DNA of 64,000 nucleotides from Callorhinus ursinus (taxonomy: Eukaryota; Chordata; Mammalia; Carnivora; Otariidae). Positions 12,301 to 24,700 of the stretch are shown here, piece by piece; position 1 is the stretch's first letter; each line of letters begins with the position of its first letter. The stretch lies in contig NW_020313056.1 in NCBI RefSeq assembly GCF_003265705.1, forward strand, positions 9,246,188 through 9,310,187. The letters run 5' to 3'. A model generated the notes under the pieces. It saw only the letters and a program-made list of their open reading frames with translations. It made no database searches and was not told where the DNA came from. Made by a program: the position numbers and the translations under genes.

Positions 12301-15300
12301 TCTGTTTTTCTAAGCACCATTTGTTGAACATACTAAAATGCAGGGTGGTTGTTCGTTTGTTTTAAGTTTAAAACTTGTTTGAAAAATAAATTTCAAACCA
12401 AACCTCCACGGAGCTCTAAGGCATCTTGCTTGAAGATTTCTGGCTTTAAAGATTCACTCATAAAAAGTCAGGCTCTCTTTCCGTTTAGGATTTAAACAAG
12501 AATAAAAGTATCTTTAAGTTAATAAAGCCACCAGAAATGCTATGCAAAAAGTTCTGACCAGGCAGAAGTGAAACCTGAATGGAAGGAGAATGCCGCCATC
12601 ATGGCAGGAGAGAGAAGTAGAGAGTGTCTGGGATGAATATACTGGTATAGGATTATATTCTTGATGGTATTAATATTTTTAACTTAAGAGTTTTATTTTT
12701 TTTTCATTATAGTGTGAAATACTGATACACGGAGGTGTAAGATCTATCTGATGAACGTATAGAAACGCACAACCGATAAAATCCTGGATAGTCCTGCATT
12801 TTGCCTATTCCGCGGTTTTAGCCATGGGTTCTTGTCAGAAAGTTCTAGTCTTGGAAATAGGATTTTTACAAATTTTTGATAAAGAGTCACAATAATAAGA
12901 AATAAGAAAAATGCAGCTCTCTTGCCACGATTTGCAGGGAGGGGGGCATTGCCGTTACTGAGCTTACCTGGATTCTCATCATCACTGCGCCGATAGAGTC
13001 GGTTATCAGCTCGCACCGAGATCTCTGCCCTCCCTAATCCCAGCCCTGGCTGGAGGACTGTAAATGAACCTTGTTATAAAGATGGAGTCTCAGCCTTTGT
13101 TGAGCAGACTTGATTAGTTTGCACTTGAATTTTGGCTAGCAGCAGTGAGGAAAAGATTTTGTATACGATTTCATAATTTGTTCCATTGCATCCTTTTTTT
13201 AAAAAGTGGGTTTCCAGGGACTTTATGTCCAGATGAGAAACCTGCATACTTAGATGGAGAGACTTCTATTTGAACTTGCCATGTCCCACACAGAGCTGTC
13301 TGTATTCTGACTTTTTCCAGAATGTGGCTTGCCGGTCCTCACGGAAGGCTTTGGGAGTCTGTCACTCTTCCTGAGCAGCTGTGGGCGCGTGGTTGCACCA
13401 TGATGAGGTTGATTCATACCCCTGAGTCTGTTAGGTGTGGGGCTGTTTATGGTGGATTTACAAGGTACAAGCTGACCCAAGTGTGAAATAATACCTTTTT
13501 TTTTTTTTTTTAACCTTTAAATCCACTGCCACATGGCACACAGGTGGCCTTGCTCCCTGGGGTAGTGCTCACTCCATGAAGCCAAGGTTCAGTGCTTAAG
13601 GTTTATCATAGCTGGGATGTTGACAGTTTTTAATAAGAGTTAACTACTAAACAATTATTCTTTCTTTAGGTGAATGGAAGAGAATCAGAAGAAGAAAATC
13701 TCAATAAATCGGAAATAAGTCAAGTGTTTGAGATCGCACTTAAACGGAACTTGCCTGTGAATTTTGAGGTAAGCTTGCTTTACATGTAGGGACTCCACTG
13801 TAAAATACTGTTGGCATTCACCACTGGGATGATTTTTTTCCTAAATAACAGTGGAATTATCATCACAAACCTGTGAACCTTCAGGTTTAAGACTCAGACA
13901 TTATCCTTAGTAAAGCAATATATATATTTTTTTAAAGATTTTATTTATTTATGTGACAGAGAGCACAAGTAGGCAGAGAGGCAGGCAGAGGAAGAGGGAG
14001 AAGCAGGCTCTCTGCTGAGCAGGGAGCCCGATGCAGGACTCGATCCCAGGACCCTGGGATCATGACCTGAGCCGAAGGCAGACGCTTAACCAACTGAGCC
14101 ACCCAGGCGCCCCTTAGCAAAGCAGTATTGATTCTCTTCTTTGGGGTTGCTAATTTGGGGGCCGCCATGCCCCTCCAGACAGTCCGTGGATGGTCTGTGA
14201 GCCTCCCAGAATGATTTTGAAGATTGTGTTTGTGTTCTCATGTGTTTTCTGGAGAGAGGTTCCATTGTTTTCATAAGACTCTCAAAAGACTCTGTTACTC
14301 CCAAAACGTTAATCTCCTTAGCAGTCCCTAGGAATCATACAGCGGAGTTAAAAGGACGTCAGTTTTGTCCTTGTCCAGCATTTGCCCTTTAAATCACCTC
14401 TCTAATAACTTCATTTGTTGTTAGAGACTTTATGGTCTTAAAAACCATAACTTAATAGGCTGTTAGTTCAATATGGAAAGTAAGGTACATTTAGGACATG
14501 TTTCCTTCAAGGACCCAGTGAATCCAAATAGATGAGGCAGGTGATGGAGGTTAGTAAGTTTTCTGTAATGGTCTGACACACAACGAATTCTTTGCAAATC
14601 CTTTTGGTTTCCGCACTTGGTTATGCAAGGTTGTGTTTTACTATACAATGCACATTTCTTTATCAATTCTTTGGTCTTTCAGAGGTGGTTTTTTCTTTTT
14701 TTTTTTTTTTGAGAGCGAGCACGGGGAGGGTGGGGAGGGACAGAGGGAGAAGGAGAGGGGGAGAGAATCTTGTGGAGCCCGATTTCATGACTCTGAGGTC
14801 ATGACCTGAGCTGAAATCAAGAGTTGGATGCCTAGGGGCACCTGGGTGGCTCAGTCAGTTAAGCGTCTGCCTTTGGCTCAGGTCATGATCCTGGGATCCT
14901 GGGACCGAGTCCCACATTGGTCTCCATGCTCAGGGGGGCAGTCTGTTTCTCCGCCCCCCACTCGTGCTCTTTTTCTCTCTCAACTCTGTCTCAGATAAAT
15001 AAATAAAAAAATCTTAAAAAAAGAAAAAAGTTGGTGCCTAACCGACTGTGCCCCCCAGGCGCCCCAGGTCTTTCAGAGTTCTAAAGACTATATATTTAGT
15101 CTTCCAAAATGCTGTACGCTTCTACTTTGTTACTTAGGCAAATGTAATTTGAGGTGGGGCATTTGCTTTTTTTTTTTTTTTTTTTAAGATTTTATTTATT
15201 TATTTGAGAGAGAAACAGCATGAGAGGGGAGAAGGTCAGAGGGAGAAGCAGGCTCCCCGCTGAGCCAGGAGCCCGATGTGGGGCTCGATCCCAGGACTCC

Positions 15301-18300
15301 GGGATCATGACCTGAGCCGAAGGCAGTCGTTTAACCAACTGAGGCACACAGGGCATTTGCTTTAAACAATTTTAAGTGGTCCATAAATTTCTTTTGGCCT
15401 GTTTCTTTTTTTAAAAAGTCCCCCTGTGGAGCACCTGGGTGGCTCAGTTGATTAAAAAATCCCCCTGAAGTTTATTATCCTGTAAAATACTGTAATTTTG
15501 TAGCATTTTTGCAGTTACAGGTGACCCCCAAACCTCATGCCTGACCTTTATAAAATATATACCTTCTCCTGTTAATGTGCTAGTGCCCTAAACTGGCTCC
15601 TGAGTTTAGTCCTTAACCCCTCAGCCGCGTGCTGCTGACTTCTGGCCTTTAGCTCGCAGTGCTTCCCTGCCCGCCGCGGGGCGCGGGTGGGATGGGCGGT
15701 TACACTCGCATCATGGGGCCACCCTGCGTCACCTCACAGCCGTCCCTGTCCCACCCTGGCCAGCAGGACCAGGTTTACACTGTCCCTTCCTCCCAGAGGG
15801 CAGAGCCCCGGACAGACGAGGGCTGTGTCTTCTCCCCTGGCTCCCCGTCCCTCCCGGCCCCTCTCCCTCTGCAGGGAGACAGGAGATACGCAGAATGACA
15901 GGGCTAGTTGCTGGGTGGGAACCAGGTGGGAGCTTCACTCCGAAAACCACGAGGTCTGCCTGGGTACCTGTTGCAGGAAGAGAAGAAGTCCTCCTTTTCT
16001 CCTCGTGCTGAGGGATTGGTAGGGCATGAGAATGGATTTTTAGAGATTAGAGGGGTGCCAAGATTGTGGGAGTGGGAGGTGCCTGGCTTCCCGGGTTACC
16101 TTGAATATTTTATTTTGAAAAATTTCAAACCTGTGGAAAAGTTGGAAGAATAGGACAATGAATTTCTCCTTCACTGAGATTTACTAGTGATTGACATTTT
16201 ACATTTGCTTTTTCTTTCCCAGCAGGCAGCGCAGGATCACACCCTGCATCTGGTAGAGGCATCCCTGGGCTCTTTTGTCTGTAACAGTTCGCAGCAGTAG
16301 GTGACTGCTGGCACCAGGGCCCTGGATCCCTGCGAAGCTTGCCACCTGTTCCTACTAGTTTGTTGCCCTGCCTGAGAGTCACAGAGCTTTCTGGAACCTT
16401 AGTGAAGGAATGCCATTTTGTTTTTGCTCTGTGGGATTTGGAGACCAGATTGCTTCTGTCCCACTTCCGCTTTGTTTGGATTTCAGATTTGGGTTTCAAG
16501 CTTGTGTTCAGGAATATGTAACACAGCTGGAAATGGTCTGGTCACCTAAAGGAAGTTTTGGGAGCGCCCTCTGGTGGGTGAATATCTTTAGGGTAGTCAT
16601 TTAAGACATTCCAGTTTGTGCGTTGGTGGTGGTGTTGAATTTGTTAATGTGAGTGCTTATGTTAAATAGCTCATCTATCAAAGGGTCATATTACTTCCAT
16701 TATTAGCTTGAGCAAGGGCTTTCATTTTCTTCCCCCACAGATCTGTCTCTTGCACCTGGAAGATTGCCTGGCACTTACTGGATGCTCAGGAAATGTTTGT
16801 TGAATAAATGAATGGAACAGTTTTTTTTTTTTACTGAGTTTTTTATAGTAAAATCTGTCACATAGAAATCTGGGTTAGAAGTGTTTAATAGAAGAAGGCA
16901 AGAGCCTTTCCTGCGGTTCTCCAGAAAAAATGTATATAGCTTGACTTTTGATAAAATACATAGTTTTAGTTAAAAAATGTGATGGTGCTGATTGACAGTC
17001 ACCGGGAGGCAGTTGTGACCTCTACATGACCTTGCACTAAATCCATAGTAGGTGGAACTCCACCTTTAGGTGGGTTGGCTGGTGATGTGAGTAGATGACT
17101 GAGTCAACTCTGAGAGGCCAAGAGGCCAGGTGGGGCTGAGTGTTGGCAACCAGGCTGTCCGGGTTGGGAGGTGGTGTATGAGGGGCCCCAGGAGCCCTGC
17201 GCTCCGTGTGCTGGGCCCTCCCAGCCAACCTCTTCCTTTGGGGGGCAGTGAAGGCCGCTCTCCGAGGGGCCTCTGGTTCTCACCTGGGGAGCACAGCACC
17301 GTTGTTTTGGGGCTTATTTGGTTTTCCTAGCCATTTTTTGAATATTTTGTTTTGAAAAATTTCAAACCTGCGGAAAAGTTGGCAGAATAGGATAGTGAAT
17401 TTCTCCTTCACTGAGATTTACTAGTGATTAACCTTTTACATTTGCTTTTTCTCTCTCTGAATGCACGTATTATTTCCTCTCTCTTCTTACCCTTGCTGGG
17501 TCATTTGAGTAAGTGGCAGCTATCAGGATTCCTAAATTTCAACATGTATCTTTTAAGGACAAGACATTATTTTAAGCACAATCTAATGATCAAATACAGG
17601 AAATTGAGCGTCACTAATTCTTATGTAACGTACGTCCTATATTCACATTTTGCCATCTGTCCCTTCCGTCCTTGATGGTACGTATTTTCTTGTTCTGGTG
17701 GCAGCGCAGGATCACACACTGCATCTGGTAGAGGCATTCCTAGGCTCTTTTGTCTGTAACAGTTCGCAGCCTCTTTTGACATTTTTAAAAGGTACTTTGT
17801 AGAATGGCCCTCAGTTTGGTCTCATTGTTCCCTCATGATTAGTTTCAGATAATGCATTTTTTCCCTCAGGACACCACAGATGTGGTGTTGGTTCTTCTGA
17901 GCATCACATGAAGGCATTCCCCCCCCCCCCCCCGCCCCCCCGTGTCAGTGACGTTCCTTTCATTGGCTTACACCAGAGCTTCACCTTAAGGAGACTTTCT
18001 TTCTCTTTGCAATTAATCCGTATCCTGCGAGGAGATGTTTGAAGGTTATGCCCTCAGAGATTTCCCCAGTGATTCTCATAGTCATTGATAATTCTTCCCC
18101 GTAACAGTCACTGCTGTGGTGGATTTTCTGCCTTTCTGAGCTGACATTCCACAGGAAATACCCCATCTCTGTACGTTAATTTTTATTAGCATAGGTCCAC
18201 AGCTTCTTTTTTTTATTCAGAGTGTTACTTCATTATTGTCATTCATTAGGGGGCGCCTGGCTGGCGTAGTCGGCTTAGTCGGTGGAGGTGGAGTGCGACT

Positions 18301-21300
18301 CTTGATCTTGGGGTCGTGAGTTCAAGCCCCGTATTAGGTGTAGAGCTTACTTTTTAAAAAAAGGAAAACGAAAAAGAACCATGGTTCAACGTTATTGTCA
18401 TTCATTTTGATATTCAAATTGCCATTCAACTGGCTGCTGTGTCCTTTGATATTCCCCTGTGGGGATGTTTTTGGAGGGGAGGGTAGTTTTTTTTTTTTTG
18501 AGGTATAACTTACATACAGGAAAATCTATCCTATTCAGATTTTTTTTATGTGTTTGGATGAATGTATACAGTGGTGGAACCACCCCTGCAGTCAAGACCT
18601 AAAACCTCTTTCACCCTGTAGTTGCCCTGAAGCCCTTTGCAGCCAGTTCTTTTCCTCCGTCCTCAGCCTCAGGCAACCACTGATCCAATTTCCGCCCCTA
18701 CAGTTTTTCTCTTTTCAGAACATTACATAAATGGAATTACAGAGTTTATTGCCTTTAGTCTGGCTTAACTTAATGTAATGCAGGTGTTGAGTTGTCCATG
18801 TTGCACAGAGCAGTAGTTCCTGCCTTTTTTTTTTTTAAGATTTTATTTATTTAGGGGCGCCTGGGTGGCTCAGTCGCTAAGCCTCTGCCTTCGGCTCAGG
18901 TCATAATCCCAGGGTTCTGGGATCAAGCCCTGCATCTGGCTCCCTGCTCAGCGGGAGGCCTGCTTCTCCCTCTTCCCCTCCCCCTGCTTGTGTTCCCTCT
19001 CGCTGTGTCTCTGTCAAATGAATAAATAAAATCTTTTTAAAAAATTTATTAGAGTGAAAGAGAAAGCACAGGTGGGGTGCAGAGGGAGAAGCAGACCCTC
19101 AGATCATGACCTGCGTGAAAACTTACTCTAAAAACCATTGACTGGCTAGCTTTGGGGGAGATCATACCCCAAAACCAGAAGGCCATTGCTAACTCCCCGA
19201 AATCCTGGAATGAGACACTTAGCTCCAGGTTGGCTACTCTCCCTGAGCAACCACCTGCTATCGACTGGGCTTACTACAAGGCCAATGTGGCGAAGGCTGG
19301 TTTGGTAGATGACTTTGAGAAGAAGTTTAATGCCCTGAAGTTTCCTGTGCCAGAGGATAAATATATTGTTCAGGTGGATGCTGAAGAAAAAGAAGATGTG
19401 AAAAGTTGTGCCGAGTTTTTGTCTCTCTAGAAGGCCCGGATTGAGGAATGTGAAAAAGCTGGAGAAGATGAGGAACATAATTCCAGACCACTGAGGACCT
19501 GAATGAAGTGTTCCCAGAAACCAAATTAGACAAGAAGAAGTATCCCTATTGGCCTCACAAGCCAATTGAGAATTTATAAATTTGAGTTGGGGAGAAAGCT
19601 CTGGCCCTTGTATTGTAAATGCTGAACATAAAAAATAATGATATGGTGCAAAAAAATTTTTTTGATGTGCTTTGGTCTGTTTGCCAGAAATCACAAGACC
19701 AAATGTGTGCAGGTCTGTTGCTGCATTCTGTTCTGATTTATTGATCTCATTGTTTGCCCTTTTTTTTTTTTTTTTAAGATTTTATTTATTTATTTGACAG
19801 AGACAACGAGAGAGGGAGCACAAGCAGGGGGGGTGGCAGGCTTCCCACTGAGCAGGGAGCCCGATGCGGGGCTCGATCCCAGGACCTTGGGATCATGGCC
19901 TGAGCCTGAAGACAGACACTTAACGACTGAGCCACCCAGGCGCCCCTCATTGTTTGCCTTTAAACAATGCTGTGAGGGCATCGTTGCTATAACTTTATTG
20001 GAGTCTTGGGATCTGGTGTGTGAGTCCTCTCGGTTGTTCTGTTCAAGAGTGTCTTAGCTAACCTAAGTAGCTAGTTCAATTTTTATTTTCCTTCTATGTG
20101 ATCCAATAAGAACCTTAATTAAGTTTCTGTCCATACTCAGTTTTAGTGTTTTTCTCCCATCTTTGTTGACTTATTTTTATATTGTTAATATGTAAAACAC
20201 TAAATGGTTCTAAAAGTCAAAACTATACGAAGAGACACACCCAGAAGCATCACCCTGTCCCTGCTCTATGCAGTTCCTCCCGCGTGCGCTAGGGAACTAA
20301 TTCTCTCAGTTTCTGCTTTATCCATCCTGTGTTTCTTTTTGCAAAAATAAGCATATAAACACACACGTGTGTGTCTGTTTATATATTTGTGTATATGTGT
20401 TGTGGGTATATATAAATTTTTTTTTTACACATAAGTTAGGGTACTGTATAAACTCTTGGCAGTTTGGTTTTTTTAACTTTGTGTATATTGAAAATCACGG
20501 TCAGTGCTTAGAAATTTCTCATTCTTTTTTAAAGCTGCATAGCAACCAGGATTTAATAAGCTCAGACTTGGCTGGAGGCTCAGAGCAAATATTAAACTTG
20601 AACTCTTTGTGTTGAAATTATTTCTGGACTTCGCTGGGACGGCTTCCTTTCTGCCATTTGCATTGGATCCCCTGAACTCAGGATAGTCTCTACCCTGGGA
20701 AGACAGGAGTCGTTCTGCTCGGAGGGTGGGAGCAGAACTTGTTTCCCTCTTTACTCTGTAGTAACTGTGTGGGGGACCAACCAGACCCAAGAACATTAAG
20801 AAGTCTGAGAAATAAGGGAAGGAAAGGATTCAGGATTTTCACTGTTTTCTTTTGCTGACATTTATGCCGCCTGCATTGATCAGGTCTTGTCCGTAACCCC
20901 CCCTTCCCTGTGGTTCCTGGGAGGTCGTGTGCTGGGCAGTGTGTCCTACCGCTGGCAGGAAGTGCCTGTCACGCTTTCACTCAGTCTTTCCCTCTGAAAC
21001 AGGTTGCCCGGGAGAGTGGCCCCCCCCATATGAAGAGCTTTGTGACCAAGGTGTCAGTTGGGGAGTTTGTGGGGGAAGGTGAAGGGAAGAGCAAGAAGAT
21101 TTCAAAGAAAAATGCTGCTATTGCTGTTCTCGAGGAGCTGAAGAAGCTACCACCCCTGCCTACGGTCGAGCGAGTGAAGCCCAGAATCAAAAAGAAAACA
21201 AAATCCATAGTCAGGGTAAGAACCTTCTCGATCGAAGTGGGTATTTCCATTGCCTGTGGATGACGGGGGAGGACATATTAAAAGGCTCACTAGGTTGCTG

Positions 21301-21728
21301 ACCCTAGTGACAGGATGGGCACTGATGTGCCACCTGCCAGGCCTGGTGCGGGGGCCACCTTGGGTAGTTTGATGCGGATGCCGAGGCACCGGCAGCTGTG
21401 CGCACACGTCGTGCGTGAGGGGGTGATCACAGGAACCGTGTGCACCTGCAGTGCCCTTCTGCAGAGCAAATGGCGAGAGAGTGTCCTTCCTCCATCTCGC
21501 TCACCGCTGAACTGGTGCGAGTGTGAAGCAGATTTGTGGGACGAAAGGCGTCTGGGGGCAGTGAGACATTTCACCAAACACCTCCTGTTCTTTGGTATTT
21601 TTTAAGCCACGTCAATGGACCTGTCAAAAATTATACTAGCCCCTTGCCTCCCCCACCCAGAGAAGGGACAAGAGTCCATTTGGGCATGTTTAGGAGTACG
21701 AGGGTCTGTTCTGATTGTCAGTATACAG

Positions 21729-21762
<34 letters not shown>

Positions 21763-24700
21763 TACTTATTCTGATAGATAGAGAGACAGCGAGAGAGGGA
21801 ACACAAGCAGGGGGAGTGGGAGAGGGAGAGGCAGGCTTCCCGCTGAGCAGGGAGCCCGATGCGGGGCTCGATCCCAGGACCCTGGGATCATGACCCGAGC
21901 CGAAGGCAGACGCCTAACGACTGAGCCACCCAGGTGCCCCCCTGTCAGTATACAGTTTTGACCCTTGAACAGCACAGGCGCTAGGGTTGCTGACCCCCCG
22001 CCCCCACCCCAGTGGAAAGCCTGGGTTTAACTTTTGACTCCCCAGACACAACCACTAACGGCCTACTGTTGACCAGAAGCTGTACCAGTAAGATAAAGAG
22101 TCAATTAATATGTTTTATATATCATATGTTATATGTGTGTGTGTGTGTATCAAATGCTGTATTCGCACAGTAATCTGGAAGAAAGCAAACATTATTAAGG
22201 AAATTTTGAGGAAGAGAAAATACACCTATACTATACTGTAGTTATCAAAAAAAATCCACTTCTAGGTGGACCTGCACAGTTCAAACCCTTGTTGTTCGAG
22301 GGCCAGCTATAGTTTCACACTCTGCCAAGACCCCGTCCCCAGGGGTGAGCACACGCTATAGACTGTTGCGGCTCCCCTTTTCTCTCAGGAGATCCCAGGA
22401 ACCACCCCACGCAAACAGTGGCTGAGGGTTCCGTGGCGCTAAAGATGGCCACTGGGAAGAAACTGTGGGATTCTTAGGTTCTTTCCACATGGTGTCAGCT
22501 TGAGGTTTTGCATTTCGTGTGTGTGTGTGTGTGTGTGTGTTTTAAATAGTTTCTGGCTTTTGAGTCCTTGTTAAGAAAGCTGGGGACCCATCTTATAACA
22601 GAGTTTTGGGGGGAATTTAAGGAATAGTGTTCTGTATTTTTTTCTCTCTTCATTGTCAAGTTGAAATTTATTGTTAAAAAGCAGACTTTTCAGGATTGCT
22701 TGCCTACCCATAGTGGGATACTGATGTTGGTTTGCGAGGAGCCTTTTAAAAAGTCACCTCAGAGCAATCCTAGAAAATCACTAAGCATCTTTAAATTTTA
22801 AGGTTTAAAAAAGATCTGATTAATTCTGGGCACTTAGATCAAACATAAAGGAATGTTGTGTCGTGTCCTGACCCCTGAATTGGCGAGGTCCTCTCTGTGG
22901 CTAACATGGCACATGGTTTCTACATCCGTTGTCCTCAGCTGCAGAGCAGCACAGACTGCGGCCAGGGGATGAACCCGATCAGCAGACTGGCCCAGATCCA
23001 GCAGGCGAAAAAGGAGAAGGAGCCAGAGTACATGCTCCTTACAGAGCGAGGCCTCCCGCGCCGCAGAGAGTTTGTGATGCAGGTGGGTCAGCATGGGTTG
23101 TGGCAGCCCTTCTGTGACCACGCCCCATCTTGGCTGGAGGGGTCCAGGGGCTGGGTGCTTTCCTAAGGGGGCCCCACTCCCCGCCATTGGACATTAGTAA
23201 TAGTAAGACCATGTTGCTTATAGTAAATGCCTTAAAACGTGTCCTTGTGTGCACACCACACGTGCTGCTGAGTCAGCAGGTAGGAGCTCGGACACCTGTT
23301 CCAGGTCATGGGTGCTAGGGCAGGGGGATTGCGGGTGACCATTTCTCTTCAGTACATCTCCTTGAAGGCTTGTATTGTCCTTTTCAGAAGGTAAATTTTA
23401 CAAGTTCTATCAAAGGATCTGTTCCTGTTCCTCCTAATCTGTAGAATCTGGAGTCTAGGGTTGGTCCTCCTTAGATTGGGATTGCACTTCGGATTAGTGC
23501 AGAGTGTTTTCCTTGTATTTATGAAACAGTCATATGGGCAGTCTACTCTATGATTTGAATTTAATGGTGTTTTCTGGTGAAAAATCCAGGACTTTGCTCT
23601 CGTGTAGCAGTTCGCTCACAACTTGGGAAGTGTTCTCAGCGTGTTCTCCCTCCCCATTCGGAAGGCGAGTAAAGTCACGGTCCTTCCACGCTGTGGGGAA
23701 GATGGCAGCATACTGAGAGGATCAGTAATTTGGCCAGAATCAAAGCTGGTAGATGGCAGGGCCAGGATTCCACCCCAGAGCCCTCTTCACAGGCCAGGGA
23801 AGGTTTCCTTGACTCTCAGTTCTGGAACATGGGGCTTTTTGGTCTGGTCTGTGATCAAGACCGGCTTGAGAAGGGGATTGTAAGCCGTGGTATGTGCTGC
23901 AGTCTGTGTAACACTCAACTCTCTTAGGGGAGGGTGGTCTGGTGGGAAGGGGTGGGTGTGTTTATAGATGTGTTACGCATGTATAAACTACACGTATGTA
24001 TAGTACAAACGTCAGAAAGGATGAGCTCCTCCCTGCTGACTCAGCAGCACGTGTGGTGCGCACGCAAGGACACGTTTTAAGGCATCAAATTACTACAAGC
24101 AACATGGTCTTAATAGTGCTAACGTCCGATGGCGGGGAGTGGGTCCCACTGGACCAGGGCACAGTTTACAAATAATACAGAAAACACGTAATACTCTTTA
24201 CTTTCCATTTTCTCTGTCACGTAAGGGCCGTGACGGTGTTAGACGGTGTTAGAAAATCAGGCCGCGCGTGCTATTGACAAAGGAGCATAGTTCTAGCATG
24301 AGGATCGGTTAACGTTTTTGTTTACATAAACAAGATGAAAGTAAAGACATGTTGGAACTTCATTTATGAACAGTGAGTGACTTTGTTGAATCAGATCATT
24401 TTCAACGACTGGATGAATGTTCCCGTTTTTTGTGCAGTTACAGGGCCCCGGCTGCAGACTCAACACGCTTGTTAGCGTAGTTTGCATCCCTGCCTCCATC
24501 ATTAACCTTTCCTCCATCTCGTAAGTCTAGAGGAGACGACAAAACCACTGAAGGCGGGCGTGCTGCATAGTGTCTGCAGGTTTCTGTGGGGTAAACACTC
24601 TGCCTACGGCCGTGCAGGCATTCCGGCAGCCCCCAGGGTCCCGGGCTGGGCTACACACACGTGCCCTAGGGGCGCAGACCCTCAGCAGCACAGATGAGTG

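Larger units (their letters stand above)
4144..13669 (+). other. STAU1: STAU1 intron of 9.5 kb (between dsRBD2 and dsRBD3 exons)
   Basis: It is the largest intron in the window. It holds the old MER-type element at 4500, MER5A-like copies, L2/L1 fragments, antisense SINEs at 6169, 7197 and 9451, and the L1 at 11110-12345. A CpG-bearing unique block lies at 12720-13025 (see findings). The intervals 7900-9300, 9700-10160 and 10400-11100 look unique, with no exon I can support. Confidence 0.75.
13769..21002 (+). other. STAU1: STAU1 intron of 7.2 kb splitting dsRBD3
   Basis: It holds SINEs, the local duplication, L1 fragments and the ATP5PD retrocopy. A GC-rich stretch at 15620-15900 (GCCCGCCGCGGGGCGCGGG) is unexplained. 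The intervals 14120-14670, 16300-17330 and 19990-20980 otherwise show no gene. Confidence 0.7.

Noticed and set aside
19146..19694. Open frame of 182 codons on the minus strand
   Set aside because: It is the antisense of the ATP5PD pseudogene, a by-product of codon composition.
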